A stretch of 64,000 nucleotides of DNA from Bilabrum cf. latius (taxonomy: Eukaryota; Bigyra: Bicosoecida; Bigyra; Bicosoecida): assembly GCA_965178125.1 (NCBI GenBank), contig OZ237746.1, positions 310,001-374,000 of the forward strand. The letters run 5' to 3'. Positions 44,169 through 57,000 of this stretch are shown one piece after another. The notes beneath the pieces were generated by a model. That model was not told the origin of the DNA. It was given only the letters and a program-made list of their open reading frames with translations, and searched no databases. The position numbers and the translations under genes were made by a program. Within the stretch, counting starts at the first letter, position 1. Each line of letters opens with the position of its first letter.

Positions 44169-45014
44169 ATGTGACAGGCTGAGGATGACTTGATTGCATT
44201 GCAGCCGATGCTTGGTAGTGAATGGGATAGAATGAACAGAACCTGTACAAGAAAATTACGTCATGTTCAATTCAAGCCAGCGTCGCGTTCACGGCGCTGG
44301 TTAATTTTCTAGGCCTGACAGCGCAGTGAGCATCGCCACTGCACTCATCCATTCAATTGGTACCAGCACGGCACGCCTTCGACTCGAGATCGCCAAGGAC
44401 TCGAGATTGCCATGGACTCAAGGTGCCAGGACTGGCATACAAGTCGTCACGTCTGGCCGACATTTCTCGCTAGGAGTCGACTGATATCGCCATATCAGCT
44501 TGCTTGCACGCAGATATTCTTGCCCTGCCTTTCTCTTGAAGCTTGCATGAGAGTTGCTTCTGTTCTTGCAACAATCTCTCATTGATCCCGCTCTACATTG
44601 CTGACCCTCTGGGCAACTCCTCACACCGAGTGACTGTACCGTCAGGGGGCTCATTACCGGAATAAAAATCGCCGATTGGGCCTATTTTCGGGGGCCGCGT
44701 TCAAACCTTTAGTAATCATAACAGAGCTAATTTTTGATTGTTATGTAATATATACTTCAATAATATGCCTGTGGTGAAATATTAGGCCTGAGAAGACAAT
44801 ATTGACGAAGATACAGCGGGTGCAGTTCCAGCCGTCGGCCACCGAGCACGGATTCCACGAAATTTCGCCCGGCAGGCCGCATAAGAGGACTAGCTTTCGT
44901 CCCCACACACGCTGTGAATTTTGAGCCTTCCTTAGCGATTTTTTATCTGCTAGATTATCATGGTATATTTTAATGTTTAGCGGAGTAGCAAATTTCAATA
45001 TCAGCGACACAGGG

Positions 45015-48000
45015 TTAAACACCTTGGCGAGCGCGCTTGGACGGGCGAGACACCCTCTTGAGACCCCCGCTGCGAGCTCCTGCAGGGATTTTCGCACTTT
45101 TGCGGGTGTCATCGACTTCATATGAGTCCGTATTAGCGTCTGCTTGCCTCATCCGCTTGGATCCGGGGGCGGCTGGGCCGTGGCTAGGCAGGTTCTGCTG
45201 CTCGTGCTGCTGCACTCGAGCAAGCTGCTTCTCAGCTGCACGGCGTTTCCTGCGTTCATCTGCCAGCAGAGCCCGCTAATTCGCCAGCAACTTGCTCTAT
45301 TCCCTCAGTTTCAGCTTGAGGGCATTCTTTTCCTGCACTTCGCTCCGTTTTTCGGCCTGCAGCTTCTTGATTTTGTCCAGCAGACTCTGCTTCTTCGAGA
45401 CCTTGGCCTGTGCTTTCGCCCTGACCTCCTTTCGCTGGTCATGTACAGTCTCAGCTTCATCAAGAAGCTTATAAGCTTTCCCCTCCGCCATGGCAGTCCG
45501 AGTACTGCGACTATTCGACAGCTGCCGGGCGCCTTCCGCCGCTACGAGGCTGATGCCATCCATCGCGATGTGCAGGTCCCCACCCAGCCGCAAGTGTCTC
45601 TTTAAGAAAGCTCCGTTCATGGTTGAACGTAGACTCTCTTCAACACCAGCTGCCCTACCGATAGCACCTGATTCGCCGAGCTTAGCGCCCATGTCGCCGA
45701 GCGTTGGTGCCCGGGAGCTCCCCCTTGGCGTGCTACGTGTCCGGGTCGCAACAGGGGACCCCACTGATGATTTACTGGTAACACACCCCGTCACTACGTC
45801 TGCCTCCATTGCTACGTCATAGCTCGACGTAATGGCGCCGGCCATGCCGCTCACCCGTTGCAGTAGAGGCTTGCTCGCAGCGTCGTCCGTAGGGGCTGGA
45901 GCAGGTGCCCCCGCGCCTGGTTTGCCCTCCACCTCCATGGGAACCCAGGTCATTGCCTACTCTGGGCACAAAGGGTATATACCCGACTTCCGGAAGCCCG
46001 CCTTGATGTTGCTCTCCGTCATCGCAGCGTCCACTGACAGCTTGACGATCAGGGGGATCCACTCGTCACTGATGGCGCGCTCCTTCTCCTCCACCCCATC
46101 CACGAGCTCGTAGATCTTCCGAATGTTGAGCCTACGTACGTCTTCGACAGGCATGTGCACTTCCACAGCGTCCTCATCCTCATCCTCACTGTCGCTATCG
46201 TCCTGCATGGCGGCGTACGCCTTCGATCTCGCATGGCTTGACTGCTGCTCCTCTAGCCACTGCATCGCTCGCTTGACGGCTTGCTTGAACGGGGCGAAAA
46301 CGGCGACGTCCAAAGGCTGAACAATATGTGACAAGTTGGGGGGCAGTCTCATCAGCTTGATGCCGTACTTCTCTGCCACTCGTTTGCCTTGGGCGTTAAA
46401 GTGCGTGTCATGACCATCCACGAACAGGTAGGCTGGTTCCCGAGGCCCAACCTTGCATTGCTTGCGGTACTATTGGAGCCATTGGCCAAAATGCTCCAGC
46501 AGACAGTTCCACGTGAATCCATTGGACCATCCAGATGGGGACGCTCCGTAAATACAGTTGATAGGCGACGCCCTCCGGCCGTGTAGTCCAACTAGGCCTA
46601 CTCGAAGTTGGGAGGTGGTCGCATTCCGAGTCCCCGAGTACAATCGATGCCGAGCGATCTCAGCCATTTCCATTTCCTCCGCCTCCCGAAGAGCCTACCG
46701 GGCCGCCTTCAAGACTTTTTTGTGCTCTTCTACAGCTGCAAGCTCCTTTTTGGAGGGGGTTCTTGCCTACTGCCGGCGCGCCCGCTGGTCCCTGCGAACC
46801 ACCCTCTCTAGCCGCGAGACATTGATAGCAGCTTCTTGACGGCCTCTCAGAGCACTTTGCAGGGCGGCCAAACTTGCTTCGGTCTCCCGTGCTGGAACTC
46901 CACCTATGGAAGTGGCAGCGTCCATCAATCCTTGGTACTTCGTTAGAAGAGTGGCCACTGCTGCTGCAGTGGATGAGGAAGAGCTGGAGGCCGCTTGGGA
47001 GGGGCGTGCCGCTGCCGCAGCTGATGATGAACTCGAGCCCGCGGAAGCGCTGGAAGCCTTCGTTGACACGGAAACTCTAGCACGATGCCCTGACTTCGCG
47101 TACTTGGACTTCACCGCCTCAAACTGAGCCTCGAGCTAGCTCGTCTGCTTCACCGCCGCCTTCCTCTTCTCCTCGGCCTTGACGCCGGCTGCAGCCGCTG
47201 CTGCCTTCTCTTTCTTCGTGACTTCCCCCCCAGCCTAGAAAATAAGCATACATACAGCTAGTTGACCTGCTGCGCTGATGATAGGTAGAAAGGTTGCGGT
47301 TTTCTTGTTCCAGTCTGGCCGGTTGCCGTTCACTCTTGCCATGTCCTTGCCAGATATGATTCTGGACGCACAGCGGTACAACTGCAGCATCGTTTCGTCT
47401 GCGTTGAAAATAAAGCGGGGATCGATCCGCTTCTTGCCAAGTTTGACCTTCCCGGTCTTCTTGTCAATCTTGTAGCCGAATTCTTTTGCTAGCTACACCA
47501 TGAAGTCCTACTGCAAGTGCGCCGCCTCTGCCTGTTTTCTGCTGCACTCCTTGTCTTCGTCCTTCTTTGCTGATAGGCCAAAGTTTGTTAAGAAGGTACG
47601 ATACGACTTGTAGCCAGGCATCCAATCTTTCGGCTTCAGACCTGCTCGTGTGGCCATTGCTCCAAGGAGGCCGCGTCCCCGAGGGACCGAGACACCGGAC
47701 CCCATCTCAGCCAGCTGCCGGAACATGGTGGCCACGATATGTTGCACCCAATGAGACAAAAAAGGAGGCTGTCCTCTTTTTGCCTATATCGGCGTGCCAT
47801 TCTAAAGACACGTGCGCCAGTGGTACCATCGCTTCGGATCGACCTTCCTTTCAACCCGTTGGCCACTGTCGTCCACCTTCGAGAACGATACACTCGCACA
47901 TGCCTCTGGAATCTTCATCCGCTTGCCATCATCGGAAATTTCAAGTATTCTATTGAACATGAAAGCTCTTTCTGGGGACAGAATCATGTTCTGATACCAT

Positions 48001-48131
48001 TTTTCCGTCACCTCAAATGCTTCAATCCCCTCGATCAACAAATTCGCAGCCTCCACGACCTTCTTTAGCGCGCTTTTCTAAGTTTTGACCTTCCCAGATG
48101 AATTCAAGACCTACTAAGTCTGTGTAATCAT
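45015..48131 (-). CDS. Pogo/jerky-type DDE transposase gene
   Basis: Read with TAG as Gln, one frame of 1,038 residues runs from ATG 48131 to TAA 45015, although it holds about 16 TAG codons. A DDE endonuclease core is recognisable: FIFNADETMLQL (first D), LFVDGHDTHFN (second D), then LMRLPPNLSHIVQPLDVAVF and AGFRKSGIYPL. This is the pattern of pogo/Tigger/CENP-B-related transposases. A Ser/Ala-rich insert (about residues 340-460) and a long Lys/Glu/Ala coiled-coil tail are unusual. I saw no terminal inverted repeats. It sits only 149 bp beyond the stop of Armadillo gene 3. It could be a mobile element or a domesticated gene; the intact frame favours function or recent arrival. Confidence 0.8.
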
Positions 48132-48279
48132 GACTAGCACTGGCGGTGGCAGTAAATTGGAACTGTAATTTGGCCAAGAAATCTAGTCCGTTTATGCTGC
48201 CTGCTCGCTCGGGATTCCGGTAATGAGCCCCCTGTGATGGTACAGAGCACGGTCTGCTCACCAGCACAACCCCCCTGCT

Positions 48280-51200
48280 TCACGTCGCTAAGATCATCAT
48301 GTGCAAAGACTTGCACCGAACAAGCGACATTCAGATGTCTTGCTGACGTAGCATTCAATGCATTGCGCCGTACTCGAGCATCTTTCCACGAATCGAACGA
48401 GCGCACATGGGCGCGTCCGGATGTGTGCTGCTCCCAAACACCCGCAGCATGATGGGCAGGGCACCGGATGCAATCATCACTCTCTAGAGGGGCTGCGGAC
48501 CAAGGAACATTTTTGTTAGCGCCACAGTAGCGGTCTATTTGAATTGTTCCTTCCTACTACCCATCATGCGGATCAGATGAGGAATCGCTCCAGACGCAGC
48601 GACAACAAGGCACAGCTCGTCGCTCTCAGACACCATATGACTGAATACACCCAATGCGAAGAGCTGCCCCTGTGCATCCGTTGAGTCAAGCAACCGTGCA
48701 AATATTGCCAGAGCACCAGATGCTGCCACCGCCCGCTTGCATCGCTAATTGCCGGCAGCAAGGAATCGAATCGCAGAGATGGCTAACCAATAGCTATTCT
48801 CGGCTTGCTCCGTGAGATAGGCCATAACTACAGGTAATACGCCAGTTTTGATAACGACCTCTTTAATTGAACAGCATTTCTGATGGGCTAAGCTCTCAAC
48901 GATGACCATGTGGCTGCGTGGTGCGCTTGTCCCCTGCGCCTTCAGCTGCTCTGCTACAATGGGAAGCACGCCTGCTGCAACCATTACACTCAAGCTGTCG
49001 CCTCCGCCGGCTGCGAGATTTGCCATTACGTTGCATGCACTGCTATACGTCGATGGCTGCGTATCGGGGTACTTCATTAGTGCGGCCAGTGCCGGAATAG
49101 CACCCGCATTTAGCACAGCTCTCTGCAGCCTCGATTCCGCTGGACCACGCGGCAAATGGCCCGAGAGGTTAAGCAGAGCATTTGCAGCGTTTTCCGCGGC
49201 ATCTCTATGCTTTGAAGATAGAAGAGCCACCAGGCCCGGGATAACGCTTGATTCAAGGGCCGCCAGCTTTGCAAACAGTGAGAAGCTTGTTATGCTGGCT
49301 ATCGCCCGCGCCGCAGCCTTGGCCTGCTCGGTGTCCTCGTGGCACACCATGCGGGACAGCTCGTGGATTGCGTTGGCCTTGATAATAGCTTTTACTATGC
49401 TGGAACCGCCACAGCATCCCTCGGCCAACACCTGCGCCGCGTTTGCAGCCCCCCCACCACGGTTCGTCTTGAGCAGCCGAACGAGGGCTGGCAACGCACG
49501 ATCGTTGATAATGATCGGACAATACTCAACAGAGAAGTTCATCAACGCAGAAAGAACTCCAGCAGCTCCACTCGCTTCAACACCTCTTGTAGAGTCCAGC
49601 ATCTTGGTGAGCGGAAGAAGAACCCCGCACTTGATGCCCCTACTGATCGTGCGAGGCATTTTTCGAAAGATGCAGTGCACAGCCTCAAGCGCGAATGCCG
49701 ACACAGTGGAGCTGCACGGCAACATCAGCTTGATCAGCGCAGGGAGCACTTCAGCGTGTACTGCAGCCTACATGTGTGCGCCATCTCCAGACTTCACGCA
49801 GAGGTTGTGGACCGCAATGCAGGCCGACTGCACCATAGACGCGTTGGAAGAGCGCAGAGTCTTCGCAAGATATGGCACGGCCTTGGCCTGCACAACCGCG
49901 TCTCTCATCCGTTGGCTGGCAGACGTATAGAGCACAACAATGTCCAAGACTTCCTGTGGGGCGATTCCCCGGCGTCCACGCGCAGGACCCTTCAAGATAC
50001 ACAGCATGCCTCGCATAGTGCGTGTCTTGGCAATGGCTCGGACGAGCCCTGCAGAGCCAGCGTAAAGATGCTGCAGCACACGAAATCCGCATTCACCCTC
50101 TGCTTCTTCTTGCGTGCCTTCCTTTACGCCAACAATGACAGCAAGCACGTTGCACTCCTTGATAGCTGATTTTGCAGCATCTGGTCCGGTCGACAGCGAA
50201 GCAAGGCAGTTCAGGCTTGCCTCTCGCGCGTCGACTTGTCCTGAGTGCAGCATTGCGATGAGCGCAGGCAGCACGCCGATCTCAATTGAACGTAGTATGA
50301 TGGCCCCATGCGCCAGCAGTATGGTCAACGATGCTGCTGCAAGGATTGCCTGCTTGTGGTCCGGCGATCCAACCAGCTCGACAATTGCAGGTAGGACACC
50401 GGCATTCAGCAGCTGCTGCACGAAGGTTGGCGATCTATCGTGATGTGATACCTTCGATAAAGCTGCGCTAGCAGTTGATGTGGTTTCAACTTCATCGGAG
50501 CTCGGCAGGCGAGCCAAGCACGGCGCCACATCGGCTACCTCCATGGCGTCTACGGCACCTTCGCTGCAGGCTTTCGACACCAACGCGAGTGCTTGCAATG
50601 CGCGCATCATAGCCTCTCCTCTCCCGGATCGGATCATGCCTACCAGATGGTCTATGACAAGTGTGCTTGCGCCATCGGTAGACGCGACCAAGGGCTGGGC
50701 CTCGAGCCAGCCGGGCAGCAGTGCAGCGCACGCGTCTCGAATACTGATTGGGATCCTGTGGCGTGGAGCAGCATCGGGGCTATCCAATGGTTGGCTATCC
50801 AATGGGTGCAGCCGACTCGCGAGATCCTGCAGGTGTACCATACTGGAGCTCGCAGTGCAAGCCTGTCCAGGCATGGAAGATTCCTAGTACACCTCTAGCA
50901 ATTCGTTCAGCACGGTGCCAAGAGCGCGAGACGCCAGCTCTGGATGTAGGTCGGCTCTGAGCAACTTGCGTTCGGAGTGATGGCCCATAGCAGAGGCGCT
51001 CCCAGCAGAGTGGCCTTCCAAATTGCTGAACTGGGGTACGAAAATGACTGCTCTCCCCGCTCCGCCTTCATTCTCCTCCGTCGTCCTTATGACGTGGTCC
51101 AGGCTCAGCCCGCTGAGATCCACCCCGTGCTGCATCAGGTGGTGCGCGCCCTCCGCGATGTCGCTGGCAATGAGAACCATGCGAACTGCCGACAGTGCAT

Positions 51201-51717
51201 CCGCTGATCGTGCCGTGTCTTGGATGTACTGCCGCGCGGTTCTCTTCGCTCCAGTCGTCACGATCACCCTCGCTCGTGGCTCTGTCCCATCGAAGGAGGC
51301 ATCGTGCGATTCACTTGCACCAGCCCCCTTGGAGCTGGTCGACGAGTGCAGCACTGGGTGTATGTCGAGTAATTCATGCACCCAGCGAGGGGTCTCAATC
51401 ACTTGATCCAATAGCACCGGGGCCACATTTGGGTGTGCTGATGACACGCCGCCAATCGACGATTCAGACGCTTCCGACTGCAGAGTGCAAGATGACCATC
51501 TTCCCATCTTGCAAAAATGTGTAGTATATACTCGGCTCTCGACTTTGTGGGTGCTGCCAGCTGCAATGCCGGCCTCCAAATTAGCCTCAACATTCGAGAT
51601 CTGAACATGCCCGCCACTTGTGAGCATCACAGAATGCTACGCAGACCGCCCCACAGCAGGCAGCAGCTTAGACAGTAAGGGAGGGCTCACCAAGCCTTTG
51701 CCTTTGATTTGAGCCAT
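48280..51717 (-). CDS. Armadillo-repeat protein 3
   Basis: This is a 1,145-residue frame from ATG 51717 (gcagATGG context) to TGA 48280, with TAG at 50884, 49768, 48745, 48535 and near 48484 read as Gln. In LGPQPL-TAG-RVMIASGALP the TAG aligns with Gln in GPEPVQRVM (gene 2) and GPEPLQKVI (gene 4). The shared N-terminal domain (DIAEGAHHLMQHGVDLSGL) and Armadillo repeats are as in the paralogues. The last 45 residues diverge from the paralogues, whereas another frame keeps a paralogue-like GSSTHPDAP, so a small frameshift near 48420 has probably altered the C-terminus. Confidence 0.85.
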
Positions 51718-51950
51718 CTGCAACCTGAGAAACGAATGCTAGGATGGTCGATGGACAGCGGTCGGCCCATTTGAATCAATCCTGTATCAGTGCATGTAGA
51801 CTAAGAGAGCGAACTATTCAGCAAAAGCATATTGATATATCTGCAGACAAGTCAAATACTGTTATCTCACGCTTTGTACGGAGGTAGTGGTGATTTTGTC
51901 CACTCGTCGATTGATATATTTGTTGCGTGCATGCTCGGCGAAACTATCGC

Positions 51951-51977
51951 AGAATTTCGGTTTCGCAGGAGAGCTTG
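51951..51977 (-). promoter_or_regulatory. Upstream motif of Armadillo gene 3
   Basis: The sequence agaatttcggtttcgcagg lies about 235-260 bp before ATG 51717. The adjacent gattttgtccactcgtcgat (51892-51911) matches the region upstream of gene 2. Confidence 0.6.
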
Positions 51978-52146
51978 CTCTGCCTCAGCGAATCAGTAGC
52001 AAGACGCAAGGTAGTCCATAGATTTAATCACGTCCATTCACGTCTTAGAAAAAATGACATATTCCATCAGGTGTTGCTCGGCTGTTATCAGATCCAGAAG
52101 CGGCTGGGTGGCCAGTGACTAGAAGCCCTGCATGTCGCAGCCATAT

Positions 52147-52383
52147 GTGATCTTAACGCCGTATGGGGTTCGGTGTTGATGCCAGAGTGGGAGCGCGTGA
52201 ACGTCTCGTTGGGTTCCGATGGAGGTTGCGACTGGGAAGGTGCGACCCAGCCAACGGATTGCTTGCGATGACGCGCATACCCTCTCTGTGCTCAGGAGAG
52301 GGGCGGAGATTGGGTAATTTTTGGTTGAAAGTTCCTGCTCCGTTCATTTAACGAGACTAGGTTGCGCGTACACTCTGGCATCA
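52147..52383. mobile_element. 237-bp derivative of the miniature recombinase element, in host DNA
   Basis: In reverse orientation it carries a B block (52147-52322) followed by 25 bp of unrelated sequence and the first 36 bp of the A block (52348-52383), both matching the element at 22599-23700. No recombinase sequence remains. It lies 30 bp downstream of the stop of Armadillo gene 4. It shows that the family is mobile in the host genome and not confined to the virus. Confidence 0.85.
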
Positions 52384-52413
52384 GCCCATAAACACTGGTC
52401 AATAACCAAAGTT

Positions 52414-55400
52414 TCATCCCTGCATCACAGTACGAATGAGGCTGGCATCAAACCCGGGATTGGGTGCCCTTGGACCGCTCAGCACCTGCAGCATCATGGG
52501 GAGCGCGCCCGAAGCTGCAATCACCTTCTGCAATGGCTCTGGCCCGATCATGATATGTTTTAGCGTCACTGCGGCGATCATCCTGCCGTGATCCGTCCTC
52601 GCGTTCATCATGCGGATCAGAGCGGGAATCGCCCCCGCACCTACCAAGGGAGTGCACACCTCCTGGTCTTGGGACAGGTCGTACAGGGCACTGCCAGCCA
52701 GGTCTGCAAGTGACGGGTCTTCATCGGGCCCCAGCATGCGGATGAGCTGCGGCAGTGCAGCAGCAGCAACCACCGCTCTCTTCTAGCGCCGCTGCCCCCG
52801 GCAGAGCAGCCTGACAGCAGTGACCGCAAACCTTGACCTGTGCTCCGCGTGCACCTCGAGCTGGGCCACTATAGCAGGGAGCAGCCCCGCCCGAAGCACC
52901 TATTCTCGCGCAGGTGCTCCTCCGTGCATCAGTATGCCCATCACAATGATAAGATGATTCCGGGGGGCACGTGGCCCAAAAGCCTTGAGCTGCTGTGCAA
53001 TGACAGGCAGCACACCCGCCGACATAATTGCTCCAACACAGCGCTCATCACCGGATGAAATGTTTGATACTGCTTTGCACGCATTGATATACGCTGCTGG
53101 CTATTCTGCTGGCTTGCTCATGCGTTCCAGAAGCATCGGAAGGGCACCAGCCTCCACGATGGCCATCTTGAGCTGGTTGCCCTCCGGGCCCGGCAGCATG
53201 TGGCCAGCCAAGTTCATCAGGGCACTGCCAGCGTACTCTGCCGTGCGGCCATGCTTCGAGGAAATCAATTTCACGATTGGATCAATGGCGCCAGCCTCCG
53301 CGACCGCCTGCTTACCCTTAAGCGTTTGGTGGCCAAAGTTAGCGATGGCCCACGCCGCAGCCTCGACCTGATCCAAGTCCTCGCACTGAATCATGCGGAT
53401 GAGCTCTGGAAGCGCGCCTGCCTTCAAGATGGCCGGTACAAGGCTGTCATGACCCAGGCTCCCGTCCGCAAGGACGCGTGCAGCTGCAATCGCTGATTTG
53501 TTGTGGTCGGATTTGAGCAGCCTGACGACGCCAGGCAGCACGCCCCCGTGGATGATGGCTATGCTTAGCTCTACAGAGCGATTCATCATCTCTTGCAGCA
53601 TGGTTGCAGCGAGCTCCGACTCATCGCAATTGGGAGAACCCAGCATGTTGCATAGATAAGGCAGAGCACCTGCATCAAGAATCTCCTTGCGCCGATCCAT
53701 CATCTACCGTGCGATGCCTCGGAGTGCGAACACCGCCTGCAGTGCCACTTCGTTGCCGCAGGGAGAGAGCCTCTCCACGAGGACCTGGATTGCGCCCGCA
53801 TCCACGACTGTTTGCCTCGACTTTGACTCGGCATTTCCTCCGGAAATGAGATTTCGAATCGCGGTGCACGCCATCTCAGCGATGGTGTCGGTCTTGTGCG
53901 ACTCAAGCAGCCGCACCAGGATAGGAATGATGCCAGCTTCCACAAACGCATTCCGAATTCGGGTACTCGCCGCAGCCAAGATGTACAACAGCTCTAGGGC
54001 GATGCCACAAGCCTTCACGCTCTCTGTATCGCCCTCTTCCAGCGCTAGCACAATCTCCATGAGGCCATCCAGCGCGCCGTGCTCGGCTATCGCGCGACGC
54101 AGTCCGTCGGATCCACGCCTTGACGTGCCCAGAAACGTCGTGGCACACATGCCCTCGTACTCCACAGGGCCACCGCTCATTCGAACCAACCGAGCCAGGA
54201 TATTGGAGTCCATGATTGCCTGCTCCGTTTCACCGGTACCTACAGCGAAGGCTGACAAGCTCTCAATCGCGCGCTTACGCAGCTCGACGGCTTTGGCTGA
54301 GCTTACCAGGTCCACTAGCACGGGGATGGCGCCAGCCTGCATCGCTGGCATCAACGCTGTTTCATCCGGATCGTCCGAAATGCCTGTCATAAGATGGGCT
54401 GCTGCGATGGCGAGCTTTTTGTGGGGGGACTGCAGCAGCCGGACCAGGGCAGGCAGACCGTCTGCATCGATCAGCTGCTGTATGGAAGGCTGCACGGAGG
54501 GTCTAGACATGAGCACCAGGCTTAGCATGGCCGAGCACGCCATACCTGCACTCATGGTGTCGCTCGAACCCAGCATGCGGGCCAGCAGTGCAGCAATGCC
54601 GGCACACTGGACAGCCTTGATCGCGTCTTTAAAGTCAGAAGTTACGATCAGTTTGACCGCCCTCGCTGCATGAAAAGCAAGGGCGGGTCTATCTGACTGG
54701 AGAGCGAGTCCGATGGCATCGAACAGACCAAACCGGGCCAGTGATTCTGCTGCTTCTGGGGATAACGTCACTATGCTTGCAGCCGTGCTAAGCCAGTACT
54801 AGGGCGGCACAGCGGATTCGGAGGCTGAGGAAGATGGCGAGGACGAGGACTCTCGAACGGACTCGACCATGCTTCGGAGCTCGTCCTCGTCCTTGGCGAT
54901 CCGGATGATCTCATCGTTGATCGCCAATTCGAGCGCCGACATAGCTCTGGTGGGGCCTGAAGCACAGACTGCCTATTTTGTCTCGCCCGTGCCACCCCCA
55001 CCCGCAGAAATTTTGTCCGCTAAGTAGTCCATTTCGACATGAATGCAGTGCAGGATGAAGTACCTGCAGGCCACCATGCCACGTGCACGGGCCAGCCGCA
55101 GTGCATCCTGCAAATGTCGCAACGATTCAAGGTGAATCTCATCCGAAGCTGCAGAGTGTGCGCGTCTTACTACTTCTCTGAGGCAGCAGTTGATGCTAGT
55201 CTCTACCAGTGGTGGCACAGCGCTTGGCCCTGGCTAGCATAGCCTCGCACGAGCGTCCTCCACCTCGAACAGCTCCCCACCCGCCGCATCGTCACCCGTG
55301 AGCTTCCTCGCGATCTCTAGCAGGTCGCGTTGAGATGGCGCAATGCAATGGTCTGACTCGGGTTCGGGTGAGCACGCTGCTGGTGCCTCTTCCCCTAACT

Positions 55401-56406
55401 CTTCCCCAGTGCCATCGCTTGCGGCTGAAGGCCCGGGCGCTCTATCCTCAGCCTCTTCCCCAGTGCCATCGCTTGCGGCTGAAGACCCGGGTGCTCTATC
55501 TTCACTCGCTGCCTCCGATGATGAAGAGCCCTTCAATGCACCTTCCGATCGATCCCCCGCGAGTTTCTTAACGAGATTTACCAATGCCTCCAGCGTCCCA
55601 CCGAGGGCCTACGCAGAGGCGGCCTGCAGGTCATGCAGCTCCTCTGGCTCTACCGCAGCACATGCTACTCCTGGGGCTGGGGCATCGCCAGTGGCCGCAG
55701 CTGCGGCCCTCGGCATAGATATTTGGGTACATGGCATATGCTGCATTGGCAGCAGCACCGCTCTCCCGGCATAGCCTTCACTCTCCCCCGTCGTTGTCCA
55801 CATGACGTGGTCCAGGCTCAGCCCGCTGAGATCCACCCCGTGCTGCAGCAGGTGGTGCGCGCCCTCCGCGACGTCACTGGCCAGTAGCAGAAGCTGCAAG
55901 TCGCTCATTGTTCTCTTGCTGGCGCTGCATCCATGGATGTGCTGCCTCAGGGTGCACTACGCCGGTTCTAGCAGCATGATGCGTGCCGTTGTTGGAGCTT
56001 GCATTCCACCGGGGGATACGCCTGTCGACGACCCAATCAAACCAGCAAAGTGCATTGCATCCTCAATCTTTTTCGGAATCTCAGTCGTAGCATCAAAGAG
56101 TATTCGCGCAATGTTCGGATGCTTCGGTACCGTCTCGATCTCCGAAGTCAGCCTTACGTGTCCTTCACGACCTTGATCGCTATCAATTGGGCTCACAACC
56201 ACAACAAATGATTCCATGCAAATCAAGGAATCTTCGCCGGATAAAGCCGTGCCTTCCTCGTCATAAATCTTGGCGACCATAATTCCATAGCTTCCGTTAG
56301 CAGCCAGTGATACGTCACTTGCATCATCCCGCTTCACTATGCTTGCACGAGTCAGCAGACTATTATAGTATGAATTGCGATCCGTGCCACCACTGATTTC
56401 ATCCAT
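52414..56406 (-). CDS. Armadillo-repeat protein 4
   Basis: This is a 1,330-residue frame from ATG 56406 (gcagATGG context) to TGA 52414, with about nine in-frame TAG codons read as Gln. In ERMSKPAE-TAG-PAAY the TAG stands where gene 1 has ERMSKPTVQPAAY. The N-terminal domain is recognisable (PNIARILFDATTEIP and DVAEGAHHLLQHGVDLSGL). It is followed by an acidic linker with a tandem repeat (EDRAPGPSAASDGTGEE) and then Armadillo-like repeats to LIRTVMQG. The linker is longer than in genes 1-3. I did not find the upstream motif at the expected distance, so this copy may be regulated differently. Confidence 0.87.
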
Positions 56407-57000
56407 CTGCTATAGAGGAGGCTGAACCTCAATTGATGGTGTCACAGTGCTCTTTGGTACATCGAATGATTTAATTCAATTTCTGGAGAATAATTCAACA
56501 AAGTCATATGTAAGAGATCACTACGCTCAAGTGCCAAACTCACGTCTATAACGGGTGGAATTCTGTGAAACTCTAGGATCCAGCGGCTCAGCCAATTATT
56601 GCGTGCCAAAAACATCACCGTGACGAATACCAGATATGATCCGATCGTAACTCTTACTGGATGTGGGACAATTCGAAGAACTGCAATCCGGATGTTTGGC
56701 TTGGCAGCACTACCGTCCCGTATCCCAGTTTCGGACGTGAGCCTTCGGGCCGGGCGGGGCATTGCCCAATGGGCCAGCCTGAGGCCTCCGGGATGTCTGA
56801 TGTGTGGGCTGCGGTCAATAATATCATCGAGTTTACTCACAAGCAAGCAGTATCAACTCAAAAAATGCGCGTATTCTACCAGTGTAGGCAGGCAAACCCC
56901 CTTTTCAGCGTCTACGCACACGGCGCGGAGTCCGGTGTTGCCTAAGCTACTGCGTACTGTCCGCCCAAGTTCAACAATCCTGTACACTCCAGATATGCAA
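56407..57000. other. Intergenic region
   Basis: This spacer lies between Armadillo genes 4 and 5. A 135-codon open frame (56442-56846, minus) is present but its composition is not protein-like and no paralogue has it. The spacer should contain the promoter of gene 4. The shared upstream motif is absent. Confidence 0.45.

Noticed and set aside
44741-45121. 126-codon minus-strand frame downstream of the transposase
   Set aside because: It overlaps the 3' end of the transposase in another frame and shows no recognisable feature.
56442-56846. 135-codon minus-strand frame between Armadillo genes 4 and 5
   Set aside because: No homologue among the paralogous spacers, no domain and unconvincing composition. 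Treated as chance.
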